Shown: positions 46,965 through 59,608, counted from the first letter of the stretch. The stretch is 64,000 bases of DNA from Paraescarpia echinospica (GCA_020002185.1 CM034537.1:15066262-15130261); one strand, 5' to 3'. The notes: generated by a model not told the origin, from the letters alone. Made by a program: numbers and translations.

Positions 46965-47802
46965 CCATTCCAGCCGAGCGGCTGAAGTTATAGTTATGGC
47001 AGCTCGGTTGCAAAAACATTTAGAGTACACCATTTGGTTCGGCCGCCAGTGGAGGTTTTTGTGCCCCCCAGGCTCGGTTTCTGAACCCACCCCTGTATGT
47101 GATAGTTTTGTTTGTCTCATTTTGCAGTAATGGGTGTCCTTGTTAAATTGCATATTGTTGTTAGAAATGCATGTACATTAAAGTAAAGACATTGTAAAGT
47201 AAAAACATTTTATTGAAACTATTTGATGAGATTGACTACAAAATTAAAAGCACAATACAACTACAGGTACAATCACTGAACTTGATATGTATAATGTAAT
47301 AATTTTTAATATCACATACACATCACATGCACATAAAATGCAAAGCAACAATAGAACAAAATTAGGAAGAGGTTGAAAAAATGTCAGGTACATAAAAAAC
47401 CAGTTACTTTTATCACGATTTTTTGTTGCAAAAAACAACACTAGTACATGCGATATCAAATGCTAGTTGTAGTTTATACATGCTTTATATGTTTACAACT
47501 CACAAAATTAGTGACTAAACAATTATGTGTATTTAAAATAATTTTTTTATATTTAATGCCTATAAAATGTAAACCAATGAGAACAAATTATTTAGAAAGA
47601 TGTTTAGTTGAACAAATGTAATATCAAATAAAAATAACTATATTATGATTTTTTGTTAAAAAAACATCAATATGTTATCAAGTTCGAAAATTGTGTAGTT
47701 TGTGCAATGCTTGGTGTGTTTACAACTCGCAAAAAATAGTGATGAAACTACACAGGGTCATCGCCATGTGACTAAGAATTACATATACAATCACTACATG
47801 CT
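46965..47802. other. Unassigned spacer
   Basis: AT-rich; no exon or defined repeat recognised. Confidence 0.35.
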
Positions 47803-48000
47803 ACATTGCTCCAGTTTACTCAGCTGTATGAAGAGTACCTGCTACAGACAGTGGTGGATAGTCTTCGCATATTAATTTCAGTGTGGCTGAATGCTTTCCA
47901 CCTAAGTCAAGGTGATGTTTTCGATTTAACAGGTCTGCCAGGGAGTAAAGTGTAAAGCACTTTGAGCAATCCTGAGGACTGGATACTACACCATATCAGA
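47803..48000 (+). mobile_element. 5'-truncated SINE copy
   Basis: Matches the body and tail of the SINE at 236-547: GCTCCAGTTTACTCAGCTG, GTCTGCCAGGGAGTAAAGTG, GCACTTTGAG. The tRNA-like head is missing. Confidence 0.8.
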
Positions 48001-48509
48001 ATTAACCTTACACAAGTGTTGTTTAATTATCATGAGAAATGAAAATGTAATGTAAATTATTTGTGAAAATATAAAACGGTGATAAAAAAGAATAATTTAT
48101 AGAAATGGTATGTGGCATGAAAAATATATAACAGTCCTCATGATACATATATAATTTAAACAAGTAAAATGCTGCTGTCAGTGTATCAACAGATTGTTGT
48201 TGAAAACTGTGAAAAGGCTTTCGATACCATTACTTCATCACACATTTGTGTTGTACATAACAAGTACCTGGTGTATGTTGCTAGAACTCGGCTGGCTGCC
48301 ACTGACTATCAGCAACACAAAGACAATGAAACCCTACCACTGCAACAATGCTGGATAATTAATGTATTTTTGTTATGGACACTGCTAAATGTTATAGTTG
48401 AATTGAATACAAATACATTGTATTATTGACTTTTGATAAATGTGTTGTCACGTATAAAAATATCATACATGTCAGAGCCGTGCTAATTGTAACTTTTTCT
48501 CCGGTATAG

Positions 48510-48572
48510 GTAGATGCAGATGTACAGCAAAAAGTCTGGAAGCTGGTATGCAGTACCATCAAAGACAGCTAA
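48510..48572 (+). CDS. Possible orphan terminal exon
   Basis: After TTTTTCTCCGGTATAG, 20 codons read VDADVQQKVWKLVCSTIKDS and then TAA. The end VWKLVCSTI resembles C-terminal tails of some short-chain dehydrogenases, but this is too short to call. No upstream exon was found. The following 400 bp may be its untranslated end. Confidence 0.25.
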   Translation, partial: VDADVQQKVWKLVCSTIKDS

Positions 48573-49921
48573 AACATACAGTGATGTCATCGATAACTAA
48601 ACTGATGTAGTTCACCGAAGAATGCTTGACATTGAACCTCTCTCACACCGTTGAAAGTTGTTGTCCGAAGACTCATGCCATATCTGCTAGACACTGGCAT
48701 CCACCGTTCCATTACCAACTGCAAAGCTAGTCAGGCGTCACAACATTCTTATGTCGAGCAACCTGCATTCTACATTGGTTTCCAGTCAGTCAAGCTAACT
48801 GACTGATCTGGAAGCCAGTGTACACCCCATCGGCACAAGGGAATCTGTCATGGATGCAACACACGACACAATCAGGATCACTCGGTGGACATTCACATGG
48901 CAAACTGTTAATATGCAGCATATTGCATGGCTGTAGAATCGTGTCTGAGATCCTGGACATACAACTGCCCAGTATGCCATATTAACTTGGAGAGCTAGTA
49001 GTGCTAAGCACACTAATTTAATCTCCTGTAAAGAAAAGCATATATTCAGTAAACAAAAACAGGCATCATAGTAGTGTAGTAGAGTAAATAATTATGGAGT
49101 TGTTCATTGTCATAATCAGTAAATATAAAATAATGTTTCATGTATGATCTGCAGCATTTCACAAGAAAAGAGGCAGCAAGAAATGTTCTACTACAGATGC
49201 ATCTATACATGTTGATATCTTAGGAACAATTGGTGTTTACTGGGGTTGTTCCGAGTGGAGGAAGGGGGTGGGTTGATACAGCATGCAGACATTAGTGGAA
49301 TATGCTATTTTTCAAAATGGTGAAATTTTTGTACTATTTTTCTTTACTAGGTGTTCATTGTCATTACATGAATTAAAAATTGTTCAATTTCATTACAGTT
49401 ACACTTGATCGTAGTCAGTATTATAAACTGATTTTAATTCTGCTAATCACTAAAACATCAGTATAGTGCATTTATATTTTTTGTTTTGTTTTCAGTATAC
49501 AAATTTATGTCGGTGTCTGTCATGTGTAACTACTACACATATTCATGTTTGACATTTTAAGCCTGAGTTTTAATGGTCAAGGTGAATGTTGGAAATGACA
49601 AAATGAGGTGTTATTGTGATGCTAACAGTGTATTTTCCTCGTCAGTTATTCACAGGTTCATAATATGTATGTCTACCTTCTTCAAGAATGAATAAGTTAT
49701 TTTATAAATTTATTTCAGAGTCATCGCCATATGCTAAATACTTTTTAAAGGTGTATTAATATGTCTGTGTTGATACACTGGGTATAATATACAAGTGCAG
49801 AAGTCAACCTAGTTTTTCAAATGTGTATGAAAATAAATGTATATTTAAATGTGCACATTAAAATTTGTTGATAACTTATACGTGATTGATTGTTATAAAT
49901 TTGAAATTACCTGGATTGATC
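48573..49921. other. Unassigned spacer, possible 3' UTR
   Basis: No coding potential recognised. 48780-49010 holds a minus-strand open frame of no known type. Confidence 0.35.
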
Positions 49922-50037
49922 AAATGTGGCCCTCCCGAAGACTATGTATCCTCCCTGTGTCTGCCTGGCCCAGGTGACCGCCTCTAGCCCCTCCACTGCC
50001 TCCGCTAGCCGTCAAAGCCGTCAAAGCCAAAAACGTT

Positions 50038-52494
50038 ATGGTGTCCAGGGTAGCGCTCAACAACCTTCAACAGCAGGCTGATGAGGGAATCAGAAACTTT
50101 ACTGCCCGGGTGAAAGGTCAAGCAGATCTGTGCCAGTTCACAAAAAAATGCACGTGTACAAAAGAAGTGCGATACACCGACGATATGGTACGTGACGTGA
50201 TCATCCGGGGACTGTATGATCAGGACACACAACGCGAGGTTCTCGGCATGCAGGAACAGGACATGGAACTCGACGCCTTGATCAAACTACTGGAGGCCAA
50301 GGAGATCGGCAAGAAGACACAGGCCTCCATCCTCGGCGATACAGGCGCCGGCATATCCAGGTACAAAAGGGACAAGAACCCATCGCAAATCGACAACCAG
50401 AACAGGCATTTTAAATGCCACTACTGCGGTAGAACCGGCCACGGAACTAATACAAACGGGCGTACGTCCAAGGCTAACAGAGAGGCCAACTGTCCAGCTT
50501 TCAACGCCACGTGCAACAAATGCTCATTGACAGGGCATTTCTCTGCCGTATGCCGCAAACAGACGCCTCGAAAGTCGGACAAGATCGACAAACCGGGTTC
50601 GCCGCCCAAGTCCGGCAACATGGAGATGAAAACGCTGAAATTAGACGACACCGAGGGCGCTGCAGACCGATCCATGCCCTCCGTGTACGAAGAGATGTGC
50701 GAGGCGAAGGACTCACACTCTTGCGATACTCGAGCCGGCCGGGCTCGTGCCGGCAGCGCACAACCTTCCGGCACTCGATCTGGCAGTCGTGCTGGCGGTC
50801 GGGAAAACAACGGGGATACTGACGACATCGAGGAGATCGGCCTCGTCACCAGCATCGCCAGCCGCGGCAGCAACAAGTGTGGCAAGGAAGTCGTCATCGA
50901 ATCGCAACAATTCAATAGACTCCGTGGTTGGATCGAGAGGCCAGTCAAAGGCCAGCCCACTGTCACACTGCAGGCCCGTGTTGTGCCATCAGACTATGCC
51001 CACTTTGGCTATCACTTCAGTAAACCGGCACGCACCTGTCAACTGCGGATCATTACTGACACTGGCTGCCAGTCGACCATCATCAACACGGAACAGGTCC
51101 ACAACATGGGGTACAAGAAGAGCGACCTCATTCCCACCCGACTTCGGATGCAGGCCATAGACACCAACCCCATCGAAATCATCGGGGCAATCATTCTCCG
51201 CTTGTCAGGATTGGACCGTCATGGAAACTCGCACGAGACAACCCAGATCTGCTACGTCTCTAACAAGATCAAGGGAATGTACCTAAGCGAACATGGGTGC
51301 AAACAGCTTGGGATCATATCGGAATACTTCCCATCAGTTGGCGCTGTCGAAACAAACAACGATGCCGCAGCCAGCTCATCTATGCCACCACCATCCACCA
51401 GGGACAACTGCAATTGCCCGGGGCGTACGATGCCTCCGCCACTGCCCACGTCCATCCCATTCCCTCCTACAGAAAACAACAGAGGGAAACTTGAGGAGTG
51501 GATTAAAGACTACTACAAAGGCAGTACTTTCAACACATGCGAGCATCAACCCCTCCCCCTCATGGAGGGACCACCAGTCCGCATCATGGTCAACTCGAAC
51601 GTCTCACCTGTCACCATTCACACACCTATATCGGTTCCTCTACACTGGCAGGAACAGGTCAAGGCCGACCTGGACATAGACATCGCAATCGGCGTCATCG
51701 AGCCTGTTCCTGTAGGTGAACCTATGCCATGGTACAGCAGGATGGTCATCACCAGAAAAAAGAGCGGGGGGCCTCGACGCTGCGTAGACTACCAGGCCCT
51801 CAACAAGTTCTGCAGCAGAGAAACACACCACACCATGAGCCCGTTTCATCAGGCGACGCTCTTCCCGGCAAACATGAAAAAGACTGTTACCGACGCTTGG
51901 AACGGCTACCACTCAGTCCCCATCCACGAGGAAGACCGTCACTACACCACATTCATTATCCCATGGGGCCGATACAGGTACAAGACCCTGCCCCAGGGGT
52001 TTGTCGCCGCCGGAGACGGGTACACTCGACGATACGACGAAATTGTTGCCGACATCCCGAACAAAACTAAGTGCATCGACGACGTAGGCATATGGGCCCC
52101 GACAATCGAAGAAGCATTTTTCCAAACCTGCAACTGGATGGATATATGCGGACGACACGGTATCACTCAGAACCCGGAAAAATTCCACTTCGCGGAAGAC
52201 ACGGTTGAGTTCGTCGGATTTGAGATAACGAAAACAAACATCCGGCCCAGCGACACATTCATCCGCGCGATCCAAGACTTCCCAACACCGCGGAACATCA
52301 CCGACATAAGGTCGCTGTTTGGAATGATTAACCAGGTCAGTTACTGTCAATCGTCGTCCGAAGAACTACGCCCATTTCGCGAACTTCTGTCACCCTCAAC
52401 CCCTTTCTACTGGGACGAGACCTTGGATGCTGCCCTTGCACACGCCAAGAGCGAGATCATCAAGACCATCGCCGAGGTCGGTCAAGATCTTTGA
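50038..52494 (+). pseudogene. Gypsy gag (C-terminal)-protease-RT
   Basis: The 818-codon frame contains two zinc knuckles (CHYCGRTGHG... and CNKCSLTGHFSAVC), a protease site ITDTGCQSTIIN (about residue 338) and RT motifs RRCVDYQALNKF, TLPQGF and KCIDDVGIW. The RT active site reads C-I-D-D rather than Y-x-D-D; I recall this variant in the same invertebrate Gypsy group, so it need not be inactivating. The frame slips near 52475 (the protein should go on as KIFDKRRKTCLSTDWCKYG in another frame), so it cannot make a complete pol. Confidence 0.88.
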
Positions 52495-52780
52495 CAAAAG
52501 ACGAAAAACTTGCTTGTCCACCGACTGGTGCAAGTACGGCATCGGGTTCTCCCTTGGACAGAAACATTGCTCCTGTCCATCTGAGGAACCATGGTGCTGC
52601 AACACCGGCTGGAAACTGACGTTCGCCAGCAATCGGTATACACACAACGCAGAGGAGAACTATGCCCCTCCTCAAAGTGTTGGGGGACCGGAAGATGGAG
52701 GACATAAAAAACCCGCGCCTCTACAACCTGAAAGAGAAAACACTACCGTTCCAATTCGGGATCACCCACGTACCTGGTAA
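52427..52780 (+). pseudogene. Gypsy RNase H remnant with internal deletion
   Basis: The frame carries KTCLSTDWCKYGIGFSLGQK and FASNRYTHNAEENYAP. It then jumps, at a short CCCCT overlap near 52660, to the end of the domain in the next frame (PLLKVLGDRKMEDIKNPRLY). The block of about 30-40 residues that normally links ENYAP to HKPLL is missing, including an expected catalytic aspartate. Confidence 0.75.
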
Positions 52781-54599
52781 ACGCCACTTCACCGCTGACA
52801 GCCTGTCCAGATACGCCTCTGGAGACCCCAATCCTAACAAGATGGACCTACCAGATGATGCACATGCGGCTGGCTATTCATCGGTACCGGCTGAACTTTG
52901 TTGGTACCAGGGGCTGCGCCGCATGGGCAACGAGGGGAATTTCAGTCACGAGGTTGCCGCACAGGAGGAACACCTAACATTCGGAGCCATGACCACACTA
53001 TCGTCCATCGAATCGGTCACGTGGGACAGCGTCAGAGAACAGACCACCAGCGACCCCACCATGCGACAGTTGCACGACACGATCCTAGTAGGCTTCCCGG
53101 AAGACAGCAGGCACATGCCAGAACTCACCCGGATCTATCATCAGTACAGGGCCGACCTCTCCATCACGGCGGGCGTAATACTGTACCAGGACAGAATCGT
53201 TATCCCGCCATCACTCCGCGACCAGGTCCTGGAAACACTACACGCCGCCCACCAAGGTGTGACGTCCATGAACGCCAGAGCGAAAGCATCGGTTTTCTGG
53301 CCGGGAATCACGATTCAGATCCAAGAGCTGAGCAATAACTGTCAGGCGTGCCACAGAATTGCTCCCAGCAACCCCAAGCCGCCTCCCACACCCTCACCCG
53401 ACCCAGTCTACCCATTCCAGAAGTTGTGCGCTGGTTACTTCTGTTACAGCGGCCACAATTACCTCGTCATCGTTGACAGATACTCGGGTTGGCCCTACGT
53501 GTGTCAACTAACGGGGTGGTCGCCGGCACTCGTCAAGAAGTTACGGGAATTCTTTGTCACATATGGTATTGCCGAAGAGTTGTCATCAGATGGCGGCCCC
53601 GAGTTTACGGCTGAGCTTACCCAGCAGTTCCTCCGAGACTGGGAAGTTGCTCACCGCCTCTCATCGGTAGCCTACCCCCATTCCAACACCCGGGCCGAGA
53701 TCGGGGTTAAGTCAGCTAAGCGCTTGATCATGGAGAACACCGGGCCACATGGCGACGCCGACATCCCGGCATTCCAGCGAGCCATGCTCACATATAGGAA
53801 CACGCCTACGCCACTTGACAAACGCTCCCCGGCTGAAATCGTCTTTGGCCGCCAAATCCGCGACTTTATACCCGTCATGCCAGGAAAATACGAGCCATAC
53901 GATACCTGGACAGACACAGCCGCCAACCGGGATAAGGCTCTCATGGAACGCCATGCCAAGGAGGTGGAAGCCCTCCTACCCCACACTAAGAAACTGCCTC
54001 CTCTGAAAGTGGGGAACAGCGTCCGCATCCAGAACCAGACTGGGAATGCGCCACGACGCTGGGACAAGTCTGGACAAGTCATCGAGGTACGGCAACACGA
54101 CCAGTACGCCATCAAAGTCCACGGGTCTGGCAGAGTCACCCTTCGCAACCGCCAATTTCTACGGCGCTACGTCCCGTACGTGGATAAGCCATGCCCACGC
54201 CGTATCACGGATGACATCCCCAACAGGTCCGCTGACATAGGGAGACTGCCCCTATCCCTACTTCCCATGGAGGACCTGACACATGAGATCTCCACACCAC
54301 TCGGCAGCGACGCCAATCGCTCGCCGCCGACCCCGGACACGGCAATGTTCAGAAAGTCGCAGAGCACACCAGTGCGCCGACAAGACATACGCCCCAACCC
54401 GCACAGCCTCCACTTTGAGCCCGACACAGGGAATGAAGATACTCCGGTGGCCTTACCAAGATCGTCCGCCGATGAACCGCCATCCGCGGGACCGAACCGG
54501 GAAACTGCACCGCAACAGAAGCTCGCATCACCGGACAGACCAAGGCGGCAGACACGCTTGCCGACCCGCTTCAAGGACTATGTGGTCGGTAACGAGTGA
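52662..54599 (+). pseudogene. Gypsy integrase with lost catalytic aspartate
   Basis: The 645-codon frame shows the zinc site HAAHQG...C.AC (about residues 198-230) and the core CAGYFCYSGHNYLVIVDRYS, SDGGPEFTAEL and HSNTRAEIGVKSAKRLI. A GPY-like chromatin end and a proline-rich tail ending KDYVVGNE follow. The first DDE aspartate, expected in C-A-D-Y-F, is glycine (GGT at about 53428), so the enzyme is predicted dead. The frame is otherwise open. Confidence 0.85.
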
Positions 54600-54664
54600 T
54601 CGAACAAGGTACTCGAAGAGTTCATGCGTCTCCCGTCACAAGAACTCGGGGCGAGGGAGGACAT

Positions 54665-55283
54665 TGACAATTACGCTACATTATTAATGTTAACTTGTTC
54701 TATTCTCATTGCCTCTATGGTTCGTTCTTATTAAGTGCACCGCACATATCCGTGTTCGTTCTTTTTCACTGCACCGCACATCAGCATTAAACGTTCAAAA
54801 CCATCGCTGACTCATTCTTTAGAAGTAATAATATCAAAATATGAGTCACAAAACAATATTTTAATAATTACGATCACCAATATAATACTCCCCTGTTTGA
54901 CGTTCTGTTGCACGAAATTAAGGATGCTCCCTGACTAAGTTACTTGCACGATCAACAGGGGCCTGCTGTCAAAGCAATGTTTCTTGTCATTACGCACCTC
55001 ACGCCATCTACTCTCTATATGTATTGTCGGAATAACATAGCTTAGTAACAAGATCCTGCGTTACCAAATACAATACATATCAAATATTATGCTCATTGAC
55101 GTTGTCACTTTTTCAGTCTCAGTCAGACTCAGTCTCTGACTGAATCTCTGGCTGATATCACATGCCATATGGTGACTGTCTGAGAGTCGGCCTCGAGTCG
55201 AGTGTAGACTTTCGCAAGTTGCAATTCTCGTTGAATTAATACACGGCTACGCGTTCTTGTTGCTAACTGCGATAGTGTAATAC
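54665..55283 (+). repeat. Presumed 3' LTR of the Gypsy element
   Basis: Begins TGACAATTACGC after the purine tract. The right edge is uncertain because no partner LTR exists; GTGTAATACGAACC near 55270-55285 is a plausible end. Confidence 0.5.
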
Positions 55284-55782
55284 GAACCTTCGAACAACCT
55301 TTTTTTTTGGAATCTTCATCTTGATACGCCAAAGCACGTGTGTGTTGTTATTATTTTCGCATGCGTGGGATGCCGATCTCGCGTAAAGCACGTGACCGAA
55401 ATAGCGCAGTAGGTCGACAGCGCAATTGGCTTTCGCCAGGTATACACGGTGTAACGACAAATCTTTTTTTTTAGGATTAAAAAAACAAGTACGCATTTTT
55501 TTATTAAACCGACTGTGAGCACTAGTTAAACTATTCACACAATGCACATCTGGACATAAAAGAACAGGATTGGCGATGGGCAAACGAACTGATTGTGCAC
55601 CTTTAAATTTTATCCGGGTGATGCTTATATGCACATATAAGGCGTAATATTTGGCACCAGTAGATCACGTAGTGATAAATAATATCCAGCCAGTAGTTAA
55701 ATATATTTCGTTTGTTGTCGTAATACGAGCGTTATAGTTAGAGTACATAATTATAATTTGCTGTTTCAGATTTGTGACCAAG
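55284..55782. other. Unassigned spacer
   Basis: No exon or bounded repeat recognised; contains T-runs and a CACGTG at 55389. Confidence 0.35.
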
Positions 55783-56270
55783 TATAATAATAATAATAAT
55801 GTTTTTATTTCAGACAAAAGTCCATAAGTACATACAATACAAGTAAATAAAATAATAAGTAATAAATAACTGAAATACAAAGATATCTTCTTCTTCTTCT
55901 TCCGATTCACCAACCAACTTCAACATTTTGAAGATCATTGTTGGTATATTTGCAGGGGATGCGCACCGGAATACGTAAATAATATATAGATAGGAGAATA
56001 TAGTTTGCAGTTGAAGAAATGGATTTGTGGAGGGGGGTTGGACAGATGAATGGAAATAATGAAAAGTGGAAGGGGGAGTGGGGCGGGGGGAGTGCTGGTT
56101 TTGCTTATTGGGTACTGAAGTGGGCAGCAACCCTAACCTTGAAGCAGCCAAGGCTAGGAGCTGACTGTCTCTGGAAGTCCATTCCAATCTGAAATGGTCC
56201 TGGGAAAGAATAAAAATTTCCTGTAGTCTGTTCTGAAAGATGGTACCTGAAATGTATGCGAGGGGAAGGA
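55783..56270 (-). mobile_element. LINE 3' end, minus strand
   Basis: The reverse complement encodes FRTDYRKFLFFPRTISDWNG and LPETVSSDS, the typical C-terminus of many LINE reverse transcriptases. A 3' untranslated part follows, ending AAAAACATTATTATTATTA. It is 5'-truncated and abuts the CR1 element at 56272. Confidence 0.8.
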
Positions 56271-56277
56271 CGTTGTT

Positions 56278-56643
56278 GTGTGTCTACCGGGGGCTAGGAT
56301 AGAGCATGTGACCGAAAGGGTAGGAAAGGTATTGGGGCATGGCAAGGGAGGGTCTATACTAGTACACGTAGGGACAAACAATGCAGACAAGGAGGGAACA
56401 ACTGGGGTAGTTCAGAAGTACAGACATCTAGTAAGGAAGTTAAAGAAGACAAGAGTGGAACGGGTTGTTCTCTCAGGAATTTTGCCAGTAATGGGAGGAA
56501 GGGGGGCAACATACAGAAATTGTAAGAGGGAAGATATGTACATGAGAGATGGCCTCCATCTTAGTGGAAAGGGGGCAGCAGTTTTCTCAGAGAACCTGCT
56601 GCGATCGGTTGACAGTGGGACAGGTTGCATCTATTTAAACTAG
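56278..56643 (+). pseudogene. CR1 ORF1 C-terminal SGNH-esterase piece
   Basis: Encodes LVHVGTNNADKEG, VVLSGILPVMGG and MYMRDGLHLSGKGAAVFSEN. HVGTNN and D-x-x-H are the SGNH/GDSL hydrolase blocks found in CR1 ORF1 proteins. The loop between them looks shortened (GATYRNC straight to REDMYMRDG), suggesting a deletion. Confidence 0.8.
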
Positions 56644-57535
56644 ATTCGCATGGGGGACTCACAGAAAAGCCTGAAAATGGAGGTATAGATAAAGACAGCA
56701 CAAATAAATCAGCAAATAACAGTCTGGAAAACTCTTCTGAAGCTAGATATAAATGTGTTTGTTTAAATTCAAGGAGTATAGTAAACAAAAGAAATGAACT
56801 AAACATTATGGCAGAAGATATTGACCCTCATATAATAGGTATAACCGAATCCTGGACCACCACCGATATATCAGATGCTGAATTGGGACTGACAGGATAT
56901 GTAATGTTTAGAAAAGATAGAATAGGAAGAAAGGGAGGTGGAGTTATTTTATACATTAAAGAATCTATCCAGGCTTATGAAATAAAATTAGAAAGAGAAG
57001 CAGATTGCGAAGAAGCTGTTTGGTGTAACATAGTTACAGGAAACTCAACGTAAACAGTTGGGTTAGTTTATCGAAGTACAAACATAAGCATAGAAGAGAA
57101 TGAAAAAATACAAAACGCTATAAGGGAAGTAAGCAAACGGACTGTATTATTATGGGGGATTTTAACCACGGACATATACAATGGAAATCTCTTCAAAGTA
57201 TGGGGAGTGAGGATCACAAGTTTTTAGTTTTAGTTCAATATACTTTCCTTTCTCAACATGTGCTAGAACCAACCAGGGGTGAGAACGTGTTAGACATAGT
57301 TTTGTCCTCACAGAATGAATTAGTTGACAATGTCAAGATATGTGAGCCACTGGGGAGTAGCGATCACAACCAGATACATTTTACCATCAAAGTAAAATCA
57401 GAAAGGAATAGTAAAAAGCAGTATAGGAGAAATTTCCACCAAGGAAGGTATAAGGACATGAGGAAATATATAGCAAAGGTAGACTGGAATAACACACTAA
57501 AAATAAGACAGCAACGGAATGCTGGAATATATTAA
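56625..57535 (+). pseudogene. CR1 apurinic-type endonuclease, frameshifted
   Basis: CLNSRSIVNKRNELNIMAED, HIIGITESW, and after a frameshift near 57050-57150, MGDFNHGHIQW, VLDIVLSSQNELV and SSDHNQIHF. These are the N-, E-, D-N and SDH blocks of LINE endonucleases, which nick the target. Confidence 0.88.
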
Positions 57536-58017
57536 AGAGTGAAATTAAGTGCATAGTCAATACATTTGTACCCTTCAAAAACAAGGGAAACGGTCCAAAA
57601 AGAAACACTTATCGAAAGAAGCCATTAGAAAAATTAAGTATAAACAAATGATGTGGAAGTCATACAGATGTACTAGAAATGATGACGACTACAACAGTTA
57701 TAAATTATTAAACAAGCTACAGCTGAAATTAGAAATTCAAAGAGAAGCTATGAACAACAATTAGCTAGTAATATAAAACATGACAGCAAGAGTTTTTATG
57801 CGTATGTTCGAAGCAAACAGAAAGTTAAAGATAAGGTCGGTCCTCTAGAAGATAGTGCTGGAAATATAATATCAGAGGGATTCTTAATGGCAGAAGACCT
57901 GAATGAGTACTTTAGTTCAGTGTTTACCAGAAAAGATATTAGTTCACTGCCAGTACCAGAGGCTAAGTTCAAGGGGCAGATTCAGACTATTGAGGACAAT
58001 TAATTGTAACCCCGGAA
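57536..58017 (+). pseudogene. CR1 endonuclease-RT linker
   Basis: Broken frames give KEAIRKIKYKQMMWKSYRCT and later DSAGNIISEGFLMAEDLNEY, the basic linker and the start of the RT region. Confidence 0.7.
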
Positions 58018-59514
58018 ATGGTAGCTAGGAAAATAAGGGCTATGAAAGATAATAAATCACCTGGAGTGGATGGGATTCCACCCAAACTACTATTGGAAAT
58101 TGTAGAACAAATTAGCGTACCGCTTGCAACAGTTTTCAATTTGTCATTAGAAGAGGGAGTGGTTCCTTTAGAATGGAAAGAGGCAAACATTATACCGTTA
58201 TTTAAAAAAGGTTCGAGAAACAAGTCAGAGAACTATAGACCAGTGAGTTTAACATCAGTGATTTGCAAATTATTAGAAAGACTAATTAAAGATCACATGG
58301 TGGATTTTCTTGTTAAACAAAACTTGATAAACCCATCTTAACATGGTTTTTTTAAAGCGAGGTCATGCTTAACAAATATGTTATGTTTTTTGGAAGACAT
58401 CACTAAGTGGGTAGATGAGGGATCACCGGTAAATATCGTCTACTTAGATTTTCTAAAAGCTTTCGACAAAGTACCACATCAAAGATTACTGCTGAAACTA
58501 AAGGCCCATGACATAGGAAATGGTATAATAAACTGGATAGAACAATGGCTGATTGACAGAAGACAACATGTAGTAGTTGATGGGGAGGCTTCAAACTGGA
58601 AATCGGTATTGAGTGGGGTACCACAGGGATCAGGATTAGGACCTATATTATTCTTAATATATATCAACGATTTGGATGATGAAATAACAAGCAAGGTGTT
58701 GAAATTTGCGGATGATACAAAAGTGTTTAGAAGGATTAAAAGTGATGGAGATAGACAGCATTTACAAGATGATCTTGACAGGTTGACCAAATGGTCTGAA
58801 AAGTGGCAAATGCTGTTAAATTTTGGGAAATGTAAATGCCTCCACACAGGACATGGGAACGAAGAGGTAGAATATACAATGGTGGGTACTGTACCAAGTA
58901 CTACTGTAAAAGAAAAGGACTTAGGGTTAACCGTTAGTGCTGATATGAAGGTTTCAGAGCAGTGCGGAATTGCAGCTTCAAAGGGAAATCAAATCCTTGG
59001 ATTAATTAGGCGAAACATAACGTATAAGGAAAAAGAGCTAATAATACCGCTGTACAAAACAATAGTTAGGCCTCATTTAGAATATTGTATTCAAGCGTGG
59101 AGGCCATATCGCAGGAAGGACATAGATATGCTAGAAAGAGTGCAGAGGAGAGCAACTAAAATGATACCAAAACTGAGGGATCTTAGTTACGAAATACGCC
59201 TAAACAAATGCGGATTAACAACACTAGAGACCAGGAGATTGAGAGGAGATCAGATAGAAGTGTTTAAAATATTGAATGGTTATGAAAATATTGATAGAAA
59301 TATTTTTTTTTCAGTTAAGAAAGATAGAAGGACTAGAGGACATGAAGTTACATTAGTAAAGGAGCAGAGTAGATTAGATATAAGAAAGTATTAATTTTCA
59401 CAAAGGACTGTAAATGAATGGAACAGATTATCTGCTGATTGTGTGGGTGCTAGTAGCGTGAATATGTTTAAAAATAAAATCGACACATTCCTCAGACGGG
59501 CGGGATACACATAA
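58018..59514 (+). pseudogene. CR1 reverse transcriptase with two in-frame stops
   Basis: One frame reads KDNKSPGVDGIPPKLL, WKEANIIPLFKKGSRNKSEN, YRPVSLTS, VYLDFLKAFDKVPHQRLL, LSGVPQGSGLGPILFLIYIN and KFADDTKVFRR (catalytic FADD), to the end TFLRRAGYT. TAA codons at 58339-58341 and 59392-59394 interrupt it. Confidence 0.92.
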
Positions 59515-59608
59515 ATAAAAGGGTCGGACTCTCGATAAGCCAAAGGGCTTCCTTGTCCACCTGCCACCTACAGTTAATTCTCTGGGTGGCAATCTTGTTA
59601 CATCTTGT

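Larger units (their letters stand above)
49922..55283 (+). mobile_element. Ty3/Gypsy-type LTR retrotransposon, 5'-truncated
   Basis: Sequence becomes GC-rich at about 49922, inside the gag region, with no 5' LTR. Gag knuckles, protease, RT, damaged RNase H and integrase follow in Gypsy order. A purine tract (GGGGCGAGGGAGGA) at 54650-54662 precedes a presumed 3' LTR. The pol closely resembles the K02A2.6-like Gypsy group of marine invertebrates, by recall. Confidence 0.88.
56272..59607 (+). mobile_element. CR1-type LINE, nearly complete 3' two-thirds
   Basis: Order: ORF1 esterase end, endonuclease, reverse transcriptase, CR1-like tail with ATCTTGTTAC ATCTTGTTA repeats at 59590-59608. The element is 5'-truncated in ORF1 and has several frameshifts and stops. 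A shorter related copy lies at 4905-6010. Confidence 0.92.
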
